A stretch of DNA of 64,000 bases from Sphaerulina vaccinii. Taxonomy: Eukaryota; Ascomycota; Dothideomycetes; Mycosphaerellales; Mycosphaerellaceae. This document shows, one piece after another, positions 20,914 to 33,082 of this stretch. The notes beneath the pieces were generated by a model. That model did not search any database and was not told where the DNA came from. It saw nothing but the letters and a program-made list of their open reading frames with translations. How positions within the stretch are numbered: position 1 is the stretch's first letter; every line of letters starts with the position of its first letter. The position numbers were made by a program, and so were the translations under genes. The stretch is taken from assembly GCA_022570795.1 (NCBI GenBank), contig JAKUDP010000013.1:1364001-1428000 (forward strand), written 5' to 3'.

Positions 20914-21105
20914 GTGTTCTTCACATTCCGTGTCTACTGGCACTTCCGGCGAGTAGCTCTCAGAGGCCTATTCTGGCGCGCCAAGTTGCAGCTGTTGTGG
21001 AACACTGCCGACTCTGATCTACTCGTGGGCGTTTTCTGGACCCTCCTAGGGGCCGCCGCTTCAATCGGTCGTTGGATTGCGGCTTCCTTCTTCATCAAAC
21101 CCTAG
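20914..21105 (+). CDS. short hydrophobic ORF, possible last exon
   Basis: A 63-aa frame (MFFTFRVYWHFRRVALRGLF...) is open back to an AG at 20886, which would give DWISFSWFLVF before it. A plausible intron 20829..20886 (GTCAGT...ACGTAG) would join it to ATGGCCATGACCACATAG, but that exon ends in a stop codon at the splice. The gene is therefore unproven, and may be broken. It has two hydrophobic stretches and an SLLVGVFWTLLGAAAS-like segment. No family recognised. Confidence 0.25.
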   Translation: MFFTFRVYWHFRRVALRGLFWRAKLQLLWNTADSDLLVGVFWTLLGAAASIGRWIAASFFIKP

Positions 21106-22712
21106 GCAGCAACGCTGCGACTGCAGTCCTGGTCTGGTCAGCCGGGATACTGTGGGAGCGGAGAGTGTCAGCACGGACCACGACAATCTGAGTCCCCGTC
21201 ACATGGGACCTTACGCTGTAGGTTCAACCCCAGTCTGATAGCGAGATGGCAGCTGGAAGCTAACTTCACTGATTTATCTGACCATAAGCTCCACAACATT
21301 CTATAAAACTTAATAACAGCACCCCGGTATATTGCGATCTTACAACATTCTGCGCGCACTCGAATATGCCCTGTTTGCTGCCTCTTTAGCGAAGACGTAT
21401 AAGATTGACTTCCGGAGCAGGCAGCCTACTCTTTGCTACGCCCCTCGTACGAACAGTGCTTTATGCTTCTTATACTCGGAGGCTTCAACCCTCCGCAAGG
21501 TCTTAAACGCGGTCGTCTCGTTTTTATCTTATTAGCTGGCAGACAGGGCTTCGGAGACCTTTGCAAACTAACACCGTAAGGTCCCTATTGCACAGCGTGA
21601 CGGGACCCCGACTCAGACCCCTCGACAACCCCTTCTGGTGTGGCACCTGCACACCAGCCCTGGGGACCCTCGTGAGTACTCCCTTCTCTGGTCACTGTCC
21701 ATACACCATGGCAGCGAGCTCGAATGCAGTGTAGCTGACAAGAGACGCAGGCTTTTCGGAAGCCGCCGCGTGGCGCGAGGGGGAAACGCTCCCTTCGGGG
21801 AGGCCGCCAATAGCCGAAACCATCCACAACCACCATCTTGCCATTTACCGCCATCTACACCATCTACCACCCTCGACATCTCCAGATCAAACACAAGTCC
21901 GACCTCAAGCCAATATGGACATCTGGAGTGGCGATGACTGAGGCACTGGAGTCCCGAGCACTATGGCGTTGATTCTACGACATGTAAACAGAGATTGGCA
22001 TGGCATGGGATATGGAATGCGGCGATGGGATACGCTTCACGGCGACAACTGGCACACTTCAAGAACACATGGCAACATCGAAAGGCAACAACTTGGTATC
22101 ATGGCTCTCTCTGCGGAATCGTCGCCAGCCACAGCACCGCGAGCACAGCTATTCGCTGTTGGCTATCCGAGCTGAGTGGCCGAGACGACCTACCACCCTC
22201 TGGGACGTAACTCACTCATCCTGTCTTTTGGCGACATTTGACATTCGCGACACGCGGCCGGACTTCAGTGCACTACAATACTGAGCCTTGCAATGGACAA
22301 GGCATGCTGGAAGTTGTAATGAGGTGACCGGAAGTGGCATCGACATGAGGATGCTAATTACTGTTGGTGCACGGATGGACTCGGACCGATGGATGGCTAT
22401 ATGGAGGAAGTGCAATAGCGTGGCGTTGTGGTGCATGTGGAACCCGGATGCTGATGAAGGGGGTGTCTGTGGGAGCTGTGCGGAGCCGGTCGTGGTATCG
22501 TGTGGAGTGCATTGACTGCAGCAAGGCGTGGAAGTGTGACGAGAGTCAGTCGGCTCCGGGATGCTCGTTGGCAGAGGTGAGGATGGTCGAAGCGTGGGCA
22601 ATACTAACACAGATCGACATCCCGCTGCACAGGACAGGCCACAGGATATTCTTGACTGGCTCCAATCGCTCACTCAGCTCGACCTCGCTACTTTGCACGA
22701 CATCACGAGCAG
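21106..22712. other. gene-poor 1.6 kb stretch
   Basis: Only short overlapping frames on both strands and no clear splice structures. It follows the GH12 relic and may hold eroded sequence, but I cannot name any element in it. A plus frame near 22561-22746 (DILDWLQSLTQLDLATLHDI) looks helical and may be the upstream part of the next gene. Confidence 0.4.
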
Positions 22713-23837
22713 ATGCCATACACCAGCTCGCCGTTCCATTTCCTGACCGGCTCGATGTGGCGAGCAACGCCTACGCTCTTCTCCGTACACACATCGAACG
22801 AGATACACAATAACAATGCGAAACCCTGGCCGAATCAGACTTTGCGTCGTGGCAACCTCATCGTCCCAATAGCAACCTCCAAGGACTATACTCTGGACGC
22901 CAAGGGTCTGTCATTGGTGGAGGTCATGTTGAAGGTTTGTCGCCTCATAGTCTGGCAACCTTGGCATGACTAACATGCACAACAGATTCTCATAAATCAT
23001 TTATGCCACCTCGACTGTCTACTTCACCGTACATCGTCTCAACAACTCACGAAATGGACCAAGATATTCAGTTCATTTGCTGCCCGAGCCTCCATGGATT
23101 TCGCCACATCCCAAGAGTGGCCCGCATTTACCAGATTGACAGCCATGCTGTTCTTTGGTGTCGCAAATTTGGGCGCCTGGGTTTCATACCTGAAACTGGT
23201 CATCGCCATCAAGAACAGATTCCGACTCCCAACTCCAGGCATTGTCAGAGCCACCCTCAACGTATCGGTCCCTGTTGTTTGGATCTTCTCTCCGATGGGC
23301 ATCTGGATCGCGATGTTCACTGGACTCAGTGCACATGGATTCACCCTACTCCCGCAACTTCTGCCAAGTACATGCGCATCATCAAAGGCTCTCGGCTTCA
23401 GCTATGGGTGGCCATGCCTCCTGGACCAAATGATTACTGAGTGGCATGCTGGCGACTTTGAGGACGACACGCTCATCTTCTGGATCCCCACGGGGCTTTT
23501 CTTCATACTGGGTGTCGCACTGCTCATGATCGGTATAATCTATCTCGAAGACACTATCGAGATCAGAAAGCAGGAGGAAAAAATGGTCTGCTCTCATGCC
23601 GACGACGCCAAACGCCGTGGAATGCTGGAGAGAAGGCTGGCATGGTGGAGCAAGATTTGTTGGTATGAAGGAGTCGGCTTGTCGCACACCTGTCTTCATG
23701 CAGACATCCATAACCACAACATTGGACTCCCTGCGACACCCTTCTGGCCTCAAGCTCAACCTTCACGGAATGTTGCCACAGATTTTGCCGGGTGCACGGG
23801 AGTCGGCCCAGGAGGACTGTGTCGGACAGATTCATGA
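22713..23837 (+). CDS. hypothetical multipass membrane protein
   Basis: Two frames join cleanly: exon 22713..22934 and exon 22986..23837, with a 51-nt intron (GTTTGT...CACAACAG, with CTAAC before the acceptor). The result is 357 aa. The splice gives SLVEVMLKILINHLCHLDC. Three strongly hydrophobic segments follow: LTAMLFFGVANLGAWVSYL, VPVVWIFSPMGIWIAMF and FWIPTGLFFILGVALLMIGI, then a charged stretch (EIRKQEEKM). The first part has no signal peptide, so the true start may be further upstream. Family unknown. The last 60 residues may be out of frame or read through an intron. Confidence 0.45.
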
Positions 23838-24054
23838 CAACTACTCGAGATGCGGAGCACAGGAAAGTTTGACGCAAAGACCTTGTGAGGGCGCTTGTAC
23901 TGGTGGGTTCCTGGTGGGCAAATCGCCAAAGTCGTATGTACACGTATGCACACATTGGGAAAAACCTCGGAGTATGCACAAGTCATCATTCCATACTTTC
24001 CTCACTATCAGCAGAAGTCGTTTCGAACCCTTCAACCTCATCTGGCAAACAATA

Positions 24055-25774
24055 CTATTGCTGCTGCCCATTCGGTTGCCGTCGTTCTGTGATGGGTAGG
24101 AAGTTGCCGACGATCAGGGAGGGACTAATTCGAAAGAGTCAGCAACCTGTGTGATATAGATCCACGTTAGCGAACTCACATGTTATGCGTATCTCTCCTT
24201 ATTGTGAAAGAGAAACAACACCGCACGGTCTCCATCTTGACCTTGGCATCCTTCCCATCCTTCTCTTTGGCCTCGTCGCCTACATCACTATTCCGTCTCG
24301 CAACAGGTCTCATAAGCGTGCAACTCGTCAAGATCGCCTTCTGGCTCTGATCGAAAGCGATAGCTCCAAACTTCTCCCAGTAAGAGACTAAGCTGTCTTC
24401 TTTGACAATTTCATGGATTGCCATCTTGCCGTCTCGTAAGTTGGAGACTGGTACGCGTACAAGCTCAGCCATTTCTGCGTTTCCCCGAAAGATCTCTCCT
24501 GTCCTTCGCCAGCAACATGCAGGAATAGCCATACTTGCAAACACCCGATCATACTCCATCAGAGAACGTTCGAACCACATTTCTACAAGGACGAGTTGCA
24601 TATCTGTCAAGCTTTGCATAGCTTCGCGGAATTTCGGTCGAAATCTGTCCAGCTGCTTTAGAATCCGAAGCTGCGATTCTCTCGTGAGGTTCTTCGACAT
24701 GTATTGATTCAGCCGGGCGTAGCCGCGGACGTAGTTGAATGGCTTCAGCATGCCAGCGTCGTACTTGGCTTTCAGAAGCTTGTGGAGACGGTCTTCGGCA
24801 GAGGAGAGGCCTGCTGGATCGGCGGCCGTCATGTAGAACTTATCTCGCGCTCGGGAGTCGATCGGATATGTTGATGATGGCCTAGAGATCTCTTGGCCTG
24901 CGGCGGCGAGATGAGGCTGTGTGGGGGGTTGCATCGGAGGCCGTTGCTGTGGTCCGGCGTTTGAAGTGGGAGGTTGCTGCGTATTATTGTTCAGATTTGT
25001 GAGATTAGGATTGTTGACGTGGGCAGTTATGGAGGATGTTGCCAGTAGAGGGTCCTCGAAGAGTGGCTGGGTATTTGAGTCTGTATACATTGCTCCGTCT
25101 TCCATGATCGACGAGGACAAGAAGTCATTGAGCAAGTTGTACTCATTCGTCACCTCGGAAGTGTTGAACATGTAGTTTGGATGCAAGTGATGCATATCCT
25201 GGAACTGGCTTTGCACGCCACTGTTGTTCCAATCGACATTCTGAAGGAAGCCAGCAGTGCTGTTCCCTCTCTGCGGTATGGGCCTCTGTATAGTGCTCGG
25301 CGAGACCGAAGCCTGTTGCGCGAGCTGTGGCTGTGATGTGCCATTGACATGAGGTATACCATTTCCATTACCATGAATATGCGCCATGTGGCCATTGGTA
25401 GGCTGCATACTCTCGCCAGGCGCTGGAGCCAGCTCCGCGACACCTATATCGCTCTTGCTCCTCTTGGGCGGCTCTCTAGGCTCATCGTGGCATAGATGGC
25501 CAATGTCTCGCTTGACACATCGCGCACAAGGCCGTTCCAGATCGCAAGTCATATGCGATCGCCGACAATACACACACGCATGATTGACCTTGCGGCGCTT
25601 CTTCTTGCCATCGCTACTGCCATTGTCCGCGACACTGCTGCTGACTTCCGAGGCCTTGCGCTTGGGCGAATGTTGCGCTTCTCTCGAGTCTTTCAGCTCT
25701 TTCGTGGTTGTTGTTGTAGCGGGCGACTCGGATGCGCCTGTGAGCTTCGGACCTGTTGTCTGCGGTGAGGCCAT
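24055..25774 (-). CDS. acuK: AcuK/ERT1-type transcription activator of gluconeogenesis
   Basis: Exons complement(24055..24124, 24180..25774), 554 aa. The 55-nt intron near the C terminus (GTGAGT, branch GCTAAC, acceptor TTAG) restores the conserved end RDTHN-I-PSLIVGNFLP; without it the protein would stop at HNM. A Zn2Cys6 cluster at about residues 67-93 (C-x2-C-x6-C-x5-C-x2-C-x8-C, with CVYCRRSHMTCDLERPC and HLCHDEPRE) is nearly diagnostic for the ERT1/RDS2/AcuK group. A long Asn/Gln/Pro-rich linker follows, then a PAS-like region (MLKPFNYVRGYARLNQYM ... MQLVLVEMWFERSLMEYD). These factors switch on gluconeogenic genes in the nucleus during growth on acetate or ethanol, often paired with AcuM. 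Confidence 0.92.
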
Positions 25775-26164
25775 AGTCGATCACAGCGCATGCATTGGAG
25801 CGAGATGCGGCGTTGGTGGAGAGGTTGGTCGTGTGCTGTGCTGTTGCTCCACGCGTCGCCTGTTCATATGTGTCCCACTACTGCGAATGCGACTCCTCTC
25901 GTGCTTCGTATCGTATGCCAGCTGACCTGGTCCAGCACAGCAAGTCGACTGGGAGCTTGGCTGCTTTGCGGAACACAACACGCATGAGAGGAGCAATCAC
26001 AGTGTGAGGAGGAGTAAGCAAGATGGATTAGCCTTTGTGGAGAACTGCTCGTGCTCAATTGCGGCAAAGTAGGGCAAGCTATATGAAACTAGCCGGCTAC
26101 CGAAACTGACTTTTCGCGCCTCTACAAAACTGCAGTCTCCAACATCAGGCTCTTTTGACCTCCC
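25775..26164. promoter_or_regulatory. upstream region of acuK
   Basis: About 390 bp between acuK and the HET relic. Several short frames overlap here but none is supported. It should contain the acuK promoter. Confidence 0.4.
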
Positions 26165-27198
26165 TCAACACGGGGCGAATACGAGGTCGCTGATAAGGAC
26201 TTGTTCGAGTTCCAGCATGCCGGAAAGTTCAGAAAGATCCGCGAATGTTGCGAGCTAGCTGCTAGGGATGGTATTGACTGGGTGTGGATCGATACATGCT
26301 GCATCGACAAGAGCAGTAGTGCAGAGCTATCAGAAGCTATCAACTCCATGTTTAATTGGTATGAAAACTCGATAATCTGCTACGCTTTCATTGATGACCT
26401 TTCCGGAGATGGCATTCTTGGCCATTGCCGATGGTTTCATCAGACTATCGGTTCCTATGCGGTGGTGCCAGCGATGATGGATACCAACGTATACCTCTCA
26501 GCGATGCAAGTATAGCTCAGCGAATGAGCTGGGCCGCCAGTCGTAAGACTACTCCCGTCGAAGACGTCGCCTATAGTTTGCTAGGCATATTCGGCGTGAA
26601 TATGCCTCTGTTATATGGGGAAGGCGACAAAGCATTCACTCGACTGCAAGAACACATCATCGCGCAGTCCCAAGACGAGTCGACTTTTGCATGGACGTCA
26701 TTGCCAGAGGACCCTCTGCTATTCCGAGGTATACTAGCTACACGCCCGGTCGAGTTTAGAGACTCTGGAAACATTGTACCGAAGCCATTTCTTGTTCGGA
26801 GACCACCATACAGCGTGACGAATCGTGGGCTCGCTCTATCTGTGATACCAGCATATACTCTACACCGACTAGCCACGTGGCTCACTTCGTTTTTGGATCC
26901 AAGTTCAATGATACACTGGCCGACATCACGCCCTGTCCAAGATGAGCCTACGTACTCTCTAGAGCTACAGTGCATCTATCAGGACAACAACGATAGAGTT
27001 GCGATACAACTGGGCCAGGGCATGGACTCATACTATCGTGCAGCATGTACCAAGCTCGGGCGTAACAAGTTCGAGAGATGCTATGTGGAGGTCCTCTTCC
27101 TTGGAGGATACTTCACCTGGTACATCAGTTTGCATTCGTCGAATAACGCTATGCGTAGCCAAGATCTACGCATCGCCCGGACGACCGTGTACTTATAA
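26165..27198 (+). pseudogene. decayed HET-domain (heterokaryon incompatibility) gene
   Basis: The HET domain is visible in two frames. The first holds FRKIRECCELAARDGIDWVW then IDTCCIDKSSSAELSEAINS and WYENSIICYAFIDDLS. The second holds IAQRMSWAASRKTTPVEDVA then YSLLGIFGVNMPLLYGEGDK, and runs open to 27198. The start of the domain is absent, the expected Trp of the HTWG-like motif appears as Arg, and the part usually reading W-FxRGWTLQEL is missing between about 26410 and 26500 with a frame change. HET proteins trigger cell death after fusion of unlike hyphae; this one looks non-functional. The long intact C-terminal frame suggests fairly recent decay. Confidence 0.8.
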
Positions 27199-28021
27199 CA
27201 GCTCTCAATTCCGCGATACTGCATATCGACCTCTTCACACGCATGCTCAGGTGATCACAGCGACTTGAGTGCATAAGCCTTCAAGCCATGCTAGGCTGTA
27301 AATGGCCCAAGTCCCGCGCTAGCAACACCTTCTCCAATCTGGACTGGCGCCAAGCCTCACGCCAGTTCACGAACTCCTCGCTATGGCTGAAGTCGCAACG
27401 CCGCATGCATCGCACATATGCCGCATCAGTACGATGGCGATGCACTTGTAGCAGCACTGCCCACACAGTGCGGAACTCGTCCGACAGCCAAACGCTATGC
27501 TGCATACACAAGCGTTCTACTACTTTGCGCAGAGGCCATTGCACTTGAGAAGTAATCGTGGACGCACGGGAGCCCACACGAGAGTAGACATGAGAATACC
27601 GTCCTCTTATTCAGACTCAGAGGACTAACATGTATGCACTCGGTGTTGCTTGTAATGACACAAACGCAGAAACTGCCGCTGATACCCTATTCGGCTCCGA
27701 ACATGGCATTGAGCAGCAGCACCAAATGTGGCTTCAGAAAGTTCGCCATAGCCCACAGATGTGGCGTACACAAGAGAGTACCATCACCGCTGTCACTGCC
27801 TCAGGACCACCATATTGAGCATGGCATGGTACTGTAACACACAACATGTGGCTTCAGAAAGTTCGCCATAGCCCACCAGATATGGCGTTCCCAGGAGTAG
27901 AGCCGTCACTGATAGCACTATCCAAGGGCCACTGAGCCATGTATATGAAGACAAGGGATCTCTCTACAAGGTGGAATGCTTCAGCATCATCTTCTCATAA
28001 ATCAATAAACAATTCTCAATC
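27199..28021. other. gene-poor region with a local duplication
   Basis: About 820 bp without a supported gene between the HET relic and the next ATG. It contains the direct repeat described separately. A minus frame at 27281-27577 (98 aa) has no recognisable product. Confidence 0.4.
27724..27893. repeat. direct repeat pair, exactly 120 bp apart
   Basis: The words ATGTGGCTTCAGAAAGTTCG and CCATAGCCCA occur as one block starting at 27726 and again starting at 27846, followed by CAGAT(G/A)TGGCGT in both. The copies are about 45 bp and nearly identical (one inserted C and a few changes), while the 75 bp between them differ. Confidence 0.8.
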
Positions 28022-28763
28022 ATGGGCCTGAAAGATCCTTTCGAACTCAAAGGTACCGAGTACCGCGCGAAAGTCAAAGGCATGACTCTAGACGAACTCA
28101 AGCAACGCGAAATCATAAAGACTAGACAGGAGATTGGTAGCGCTTGTGGAGTGGGCACAGGACTTTGCTTGTCCGTTCTGGTCAGTGACCTAGACAATTA
28201 CTGCGAAGATCAACACGACTGACTAATTCTCAGACATGTGGTACAAGCTTGGTCGGAAGTGGTTTGGCCCTCCGCCGTAACATAGTTGCGCGCAAGAAGT
28301 TCGAGATCATCGAGGACGAGCTGCGTAGTCGCGGTGAAGACTTGTATGAGTTCAGAAACGGGACGCCGCGTTACCCATCGCCATCAATCTATTGACTGCC
28401 GGCATATTCGTCGGAGGCACAGAGGCTCTTTTAGATATGACCTCCGCCTCGACAGCTGCAGCAGGATCAGGCTCCTTGTCGCACATATGGAACATGCCTG
28501 CCAACGAGTTCGCCTCGCAAGCAGCCAACGGAGCTGAAACCCAGATCTCGCAAGTGTTGGCCATACCAACAAGCACTGGCCATCAGGCACTACTGGCGAC
28601 CAATGCGTGCGTAACACATGCCCAGCAGGCTGGCGCGGATACCTCAGCAATGGCTGCAGGCTTCAAACTTGCACAAGGCGCTGAGATTGCGGCGGTACAA
28701 TATATTGCCGCACCCTCAGAGAAGAAATGGCTTGGCTTGAAGACGGTCCAGAAGAAAGCCTAG
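28022..28763 (+). CDS. hypothetical membrane-associated protein, apparent frameshift
   Basis: Exon 28022..28180 joins exon 28234 onward (GTCAGT...CTCAG), giving GVGTGLCLSVLTCGTSLVGS and then RRNIVARKKFEIIEDELRSR. At about 28345-28352 the frame must change by one base, after which the peptide KRDAALPIAINLLTAGIFVG continues to the stop at 28763. A weak 77-nt intron starting GTTGCG at about 28279 would also restore frame but would delete coding-like sequence. Two hydrophobic stretches suggest membrane contact. Family not recognised; the KRD..LPIA pattern after a helix occurs, to my memory, in uncharacterised fungal proteins. Confidence 0.5.
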
Positions 28764-28992
28764 ATCTTCTTATGAGCTGCGTAGAATGGCAGTGGCCGAG
28801 AGGTTACTGCTTGCGAAGGGCAATTACCTGAGTTGGAGCGTTACAGCGTGCGTTGACGGAGTTGGAGTGTCTATCGTATTTGGCTTTTCTGTTGTACAAC
28901 ATGTTCTTTGAGCTCATCTTTAGCAAGATAGATGATAGATCTTCGACAATGTATTGGTATCTTCACTATGAGCTGCAGTCCGGCTTCAGACA

Positions 28993-31498
28993 TTAAGTCC
29001 ACGTCCCATTCGCAGGCCCAAAGTATCCCACGTCTGGCATTGCCTTCCAAGCCTCTCCTCTCCCATCAGCTGTGTTGAGATACACAGTATTGCCCCACCA
29101 GTCTGGAAACGAGTACCCAGGATAGCTGACGGCGAAGAATATTATGATCCCAGCGAAAGCCGTGCCAAAGTCCAATGCTGCTGCGAGGATGTAATTATAC
29201 TTCGCCCACCAGGCGAAAGCTTTGCCTTTGATGTAGGAGTTGAAGATGACGTTGACCATTGCCCAGGAGCTGTAGTTGATTCCTGTGGCTGGTGGCACGT
29301 TGTATGTGCCCACGAAGATCAGCGGCCAGTTGATCTTGCGTAGCCACTCCTTCTTAGTGTACTTCCATGCGACCCAGGTGATGATGGGAGTGAGAGCACC
29401 AATCCAGAAGAAATGGAGCAGCTTGCTGTAGATCTTGCCAACGCTATACAAGCGACCAGGACCAACGAGACCCCAGATGACAGAAGAGGAGAAGACTGTG
29501 CGACCATTCGGACAGGTGAAGGAGTCTGCTTGGTCTGAAGAACATACATCTTCAATGTTTCCCAACATCCAAAGCGTGACGCCGGTCTGTGTGAGGCCTC
29601 CGAGGATTGTGGCGAAACCTTGAGCCCAGAAAACCGTTCGAGGTGCGATCTTGAAGTAGTGTCCAAGTTTCTGATCTTGAGAGAAGAAGATACCCTGTGA
29701 GACGACGTCTGTAGACAAGATCTTGAAGATCATATTGGCTAGAGGCTTGCCTTCGAACATGTAGCCTCCAATGAACTCGGACAGCACATTGAGTTGATTG
29801 GCGTCAACGTTTGTGATCCCCTGGATAATACCACATGGCACCATATAGATCGCTGGGATGAGGAGAGCCAGGAAGACGCCGTAGACTGGTAGTTGAGTAT
29901 CGTACACTTCGACGACAACGATCGAGAGAGCCGTGAAGATGCAGAGAAGGACTACATTCCACCACCATGGAACTTGACGATATGCTCGCATCAGACGACC
30001 ATGAATATCGAGTTTCTGTCGACCGCGGAGGGTAGCATAAATGTCGCTACCGTGCCAAAGGTAGACGTGAACGAGGACTGCTGTGATGGATGCGAAGGAT
30101 AAGCCGTACACGAAAGCGAATGTCGCGCTCAGGTATGGAGGTGAGTAGGCAGCGTAAGCAACCGGGTCCAGAGTTCCTGTGGAGGTGAGAACATTGGTAA
30201 CATTGTAGTCGGCACCAGTCCTGTCGTAGACGTCTGCTGTCATCATAGGGAGGTAAGCGGTATACCAGACGTTGGTGTAGTAGAGTCCCGGTACCACGAT
30301 CCAGTAGAAGAAGGCGAATCCAGCAAACACATTGATGGCTGCCCAGCTAGGTGACAAGAGCGGATTGGTGTTGTAGGCAATCTGCGACCAGTCGAAAGTG
30401 ATAGGCGAAAGGCCTAGCCCAGTTTGAAAGCCAAAGAGTTGGTTCACAACGATGTTGTTCGGCGCGATCCAGCAGACCCAAGTAAAGTAGGACAATGCAG
30501 TGAACATGAGGCCAGGCAACCAATACCAGGCAAAAGCGCATGCCATGACTATCATGAAGAACCTGATACGACTGATCTTCCAGCCATTGGCCACCACGTT
30601 GGCACGGGAGTGCAGAGAGTTGAGCAGAGCGCAATTGCCAAGTACACCAGGCCAGATTATATTCGCAGGCTCGACCAGCCATTGTCGACAGAGTCCTGCT
30701 ACGCCGAAACCCAGGACCTGGCAGCAAAGTACGATCATCACGCAAAAACCTGTGCTGATCTCGAAGCCGTAGAACTTCTTTGCAGCTTGGATAATGTTGG
30801 TTGCATCGGCACCGCCTGCGAAGCCGATTGTGACATTGGACATGATAACGATCCTGCCTGACATCAGTTAAGGCTCATCTTGGCGATATAGTGCAAGACT
30901 CACACGACATGCTCCTTGATGTTGAAGTGATGATCTGGATTCACTCGCCATTCTCCAAAGTATGGGAGGTTGACAGTCATGATTGGCAAGATCTTGGCTA
31001 GCGCAACACCCATGGGATACGCCAGAAGCTCTGCGACAATGGAGACGATATGCACGGCAGGATATCGAAGTGAGAAGAACTGATTCACTCCGGCTCCAAT
31101 CAAGACCCATATCGTGCCCAAGATCCACATGCGAAGTGTGTTGACTGGTATAGTGGTGTCGTCCGTCTCTGGCACCACCGCTCGCTGAGCTTGTCAACAT
31201 TTGATTCCCGTATGATGTCGTGACGAACACTCACCACTTCAGGGTATGGCGAGGTGTCAGAATCGATGTCCTTCAATTCTTGGTCGTGCACCACCTGATC
31301 GAGGTCGACTTCAATCTCCTGAAGATGGCCTTGCTGAACATCGACGGGCTCTGCATTGGCTTGGAAACCAGTCTTCTCAGCTGATCCATGTTCCTCATCT
31401 GACCCAGAAGTTTTCTTGCCAAAGTCGTCCAGGGTATTCATCTGTACGCCATCTGTATTTTGCCGCTGGATGGTCCAGGGCCTTCGTAGTCGATTCAT
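28993..31498 (-). CDS. OPT-family oligopeptide transporter (ISP4/OPT1 clade)
   Basis: Exons complement(28993..30853, 30904..31184, 31235..31498), 801 aa. The splices give DTSPYPEVRAVVPETDDTTI and NIKEHVVIVIMSNVTIGFAG, both matching the usual OPT sequence. Both introns are 50 nt. The acidic N terminus is cytosolic and is followed by about 14-16 hydrophobic segments. The RAVVPETDD motif, NQFFSLRYP and the repeated aromatic loops (WWAKYNYILAAALDFG) mark the peptide-transporter clade. These plasma-membrane proteins import tetra- to hexapeptides or glutathione-like peptides with protons. The start at 31498 (MNRLRRPWTIQRQ) was taken as the first ATG; 31441 (MNTLDDFGKK) is an alternative. Confidence 0.92.
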
Positions 31499-33082
31499 GC
31501 TGGCCCCAGGGAGCGACTTGTTATGCTGGAAAAGCAAGACTGAGCTGGGTCTGGCGGCTTGTAGCCATTATAGCTGCTAGCCACTGGGCAGTGGTACGTA
31601 TCGCCATGCCATCCGGTGCTAAGCGGTGGCAAGCAGCTTATCATGTCTTCATTTTGCTTGTGGGTCGCCTTATGGCCCTTATCAAAGAATGGCCAGGTTG
31701 TCGGCCAAGCCTAACCCGAAGAGGAAGACTGGCACATATCCGAGTGGAGTTCTTCAGATCCTCGTTCGCGGCCATCATTTCTTGATTATTGTGTTGTTTT
31801 CTGCTATCATCGCCATAGTCGCAGAGATATGGTAGATTGTCCGTCAGCCAGGATACGTCGACTCCCTGAAGGGCAACGCGCTTGCAGGAGAGAAGATCTG
31901 AAGATGTGAATACTGATCACAAACACGCGACATCCTGCCACACAACCTTGTCCCGCCGATGCTACGATAGCATGACACCCATCCACTCGTGGAGTTCGCC
32001 GCTGTGGGAAAACCAAAAGAGTTGGGATATGAGCTGACACAATGGATGTGCAATTCCTGGCGCGTCGTGCGAAATTGAGCGGACGAGGCAGAATCGCCTC
32101 GTCTGCCAATATTTGTACCGCGGTTCGGGTAAGAGTAGATCAGCGCATCGCCAACGCAGAAGAATTGCGTCTGAGAACAGGTAGGTCTAGCAAGGTTGTG
32201 TAGTGGTACCTCTATATAGGAGGAATCGAAGCAGTCCTGTGGTGAGACTTTTTGAGCCAATTCTGGCCTCAGGCAGCGAGTACCAACGAAAAGAGGTTGA
32301 CGAACTACTGACTACTCCCTATACCATACTCTTATACTGCTGCACGGAGTTGTTCCACGTTCATGTGGAGAAGACAGCTCGAACTCCGTTCATTAGAGAA
32401 GGATTCGAGACACGGATTACAGTAGGTCCGGTCTAATGACCGCTACGATCTGATATTCAATACAACACTCCAACGACAACGCATTTCACCTTCGTGGATT
32501 CATCGATACCCGGCCTGACAGTATCAGAGCGTTCAATCGCCTACAGACTCAGCAGAGATAATCATGAAGCAGGAGATAACCTCTAGTCGCGACATACTCG
32601 AAGCTGAGGCTGGCAACCGATATACAGTTGCACGGCCTGCACTGAGCGGACAGGAGGGAGGCCAGACTCTAGCCTGACGATGACCGCGTGAGCTGGAACG
32701 AGTAGTATTTGGAGTCAAACATGCCACTTACAGGCCGCCCTCAGTTCAGATGAAGAAATACAGCCGCCTGCTTCCTCAACGCGAGCCAGTACGAGCCGCA
32801 ACAGCGGACACAACCAGAACGACTCTGATTTCTGGAGAAACACTATAGGACCCCACATGCACTTCAGGCTATATGTTCGATCCGAAGAAATGCCTGCTGA
32901 TCTCACGGCTTGGCATGCATGTTGTACAGAGTTCACGGTGTGCACAAGCCCGAATACCGATTATATACCACGATGTCACCTGATTATACCCACTTGCAGG
33001 GACATCATGAGGAGACGATCCACTATGGTACAACATCTATAAGGAAGCTACATGCCTCAAGCAGCTTTGTGCCGGCCAAGCC
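31499..33082. other. 1.6 kb intergenic region
   Basis: Between the divergent OPT and GH42 genes. Short frames occur on both strands (for example minus 31844-32260), but none has a recognisable product, splice context or family motif. It should contain two promoters and is unusually long for this window. Confidence 0.5.

Noticed and set aside
21221..21245. GGTTCAACCCC as a tRNA B box
   Set aside because: No matching T stem, acceptor stem or A box at the right distance upstream.
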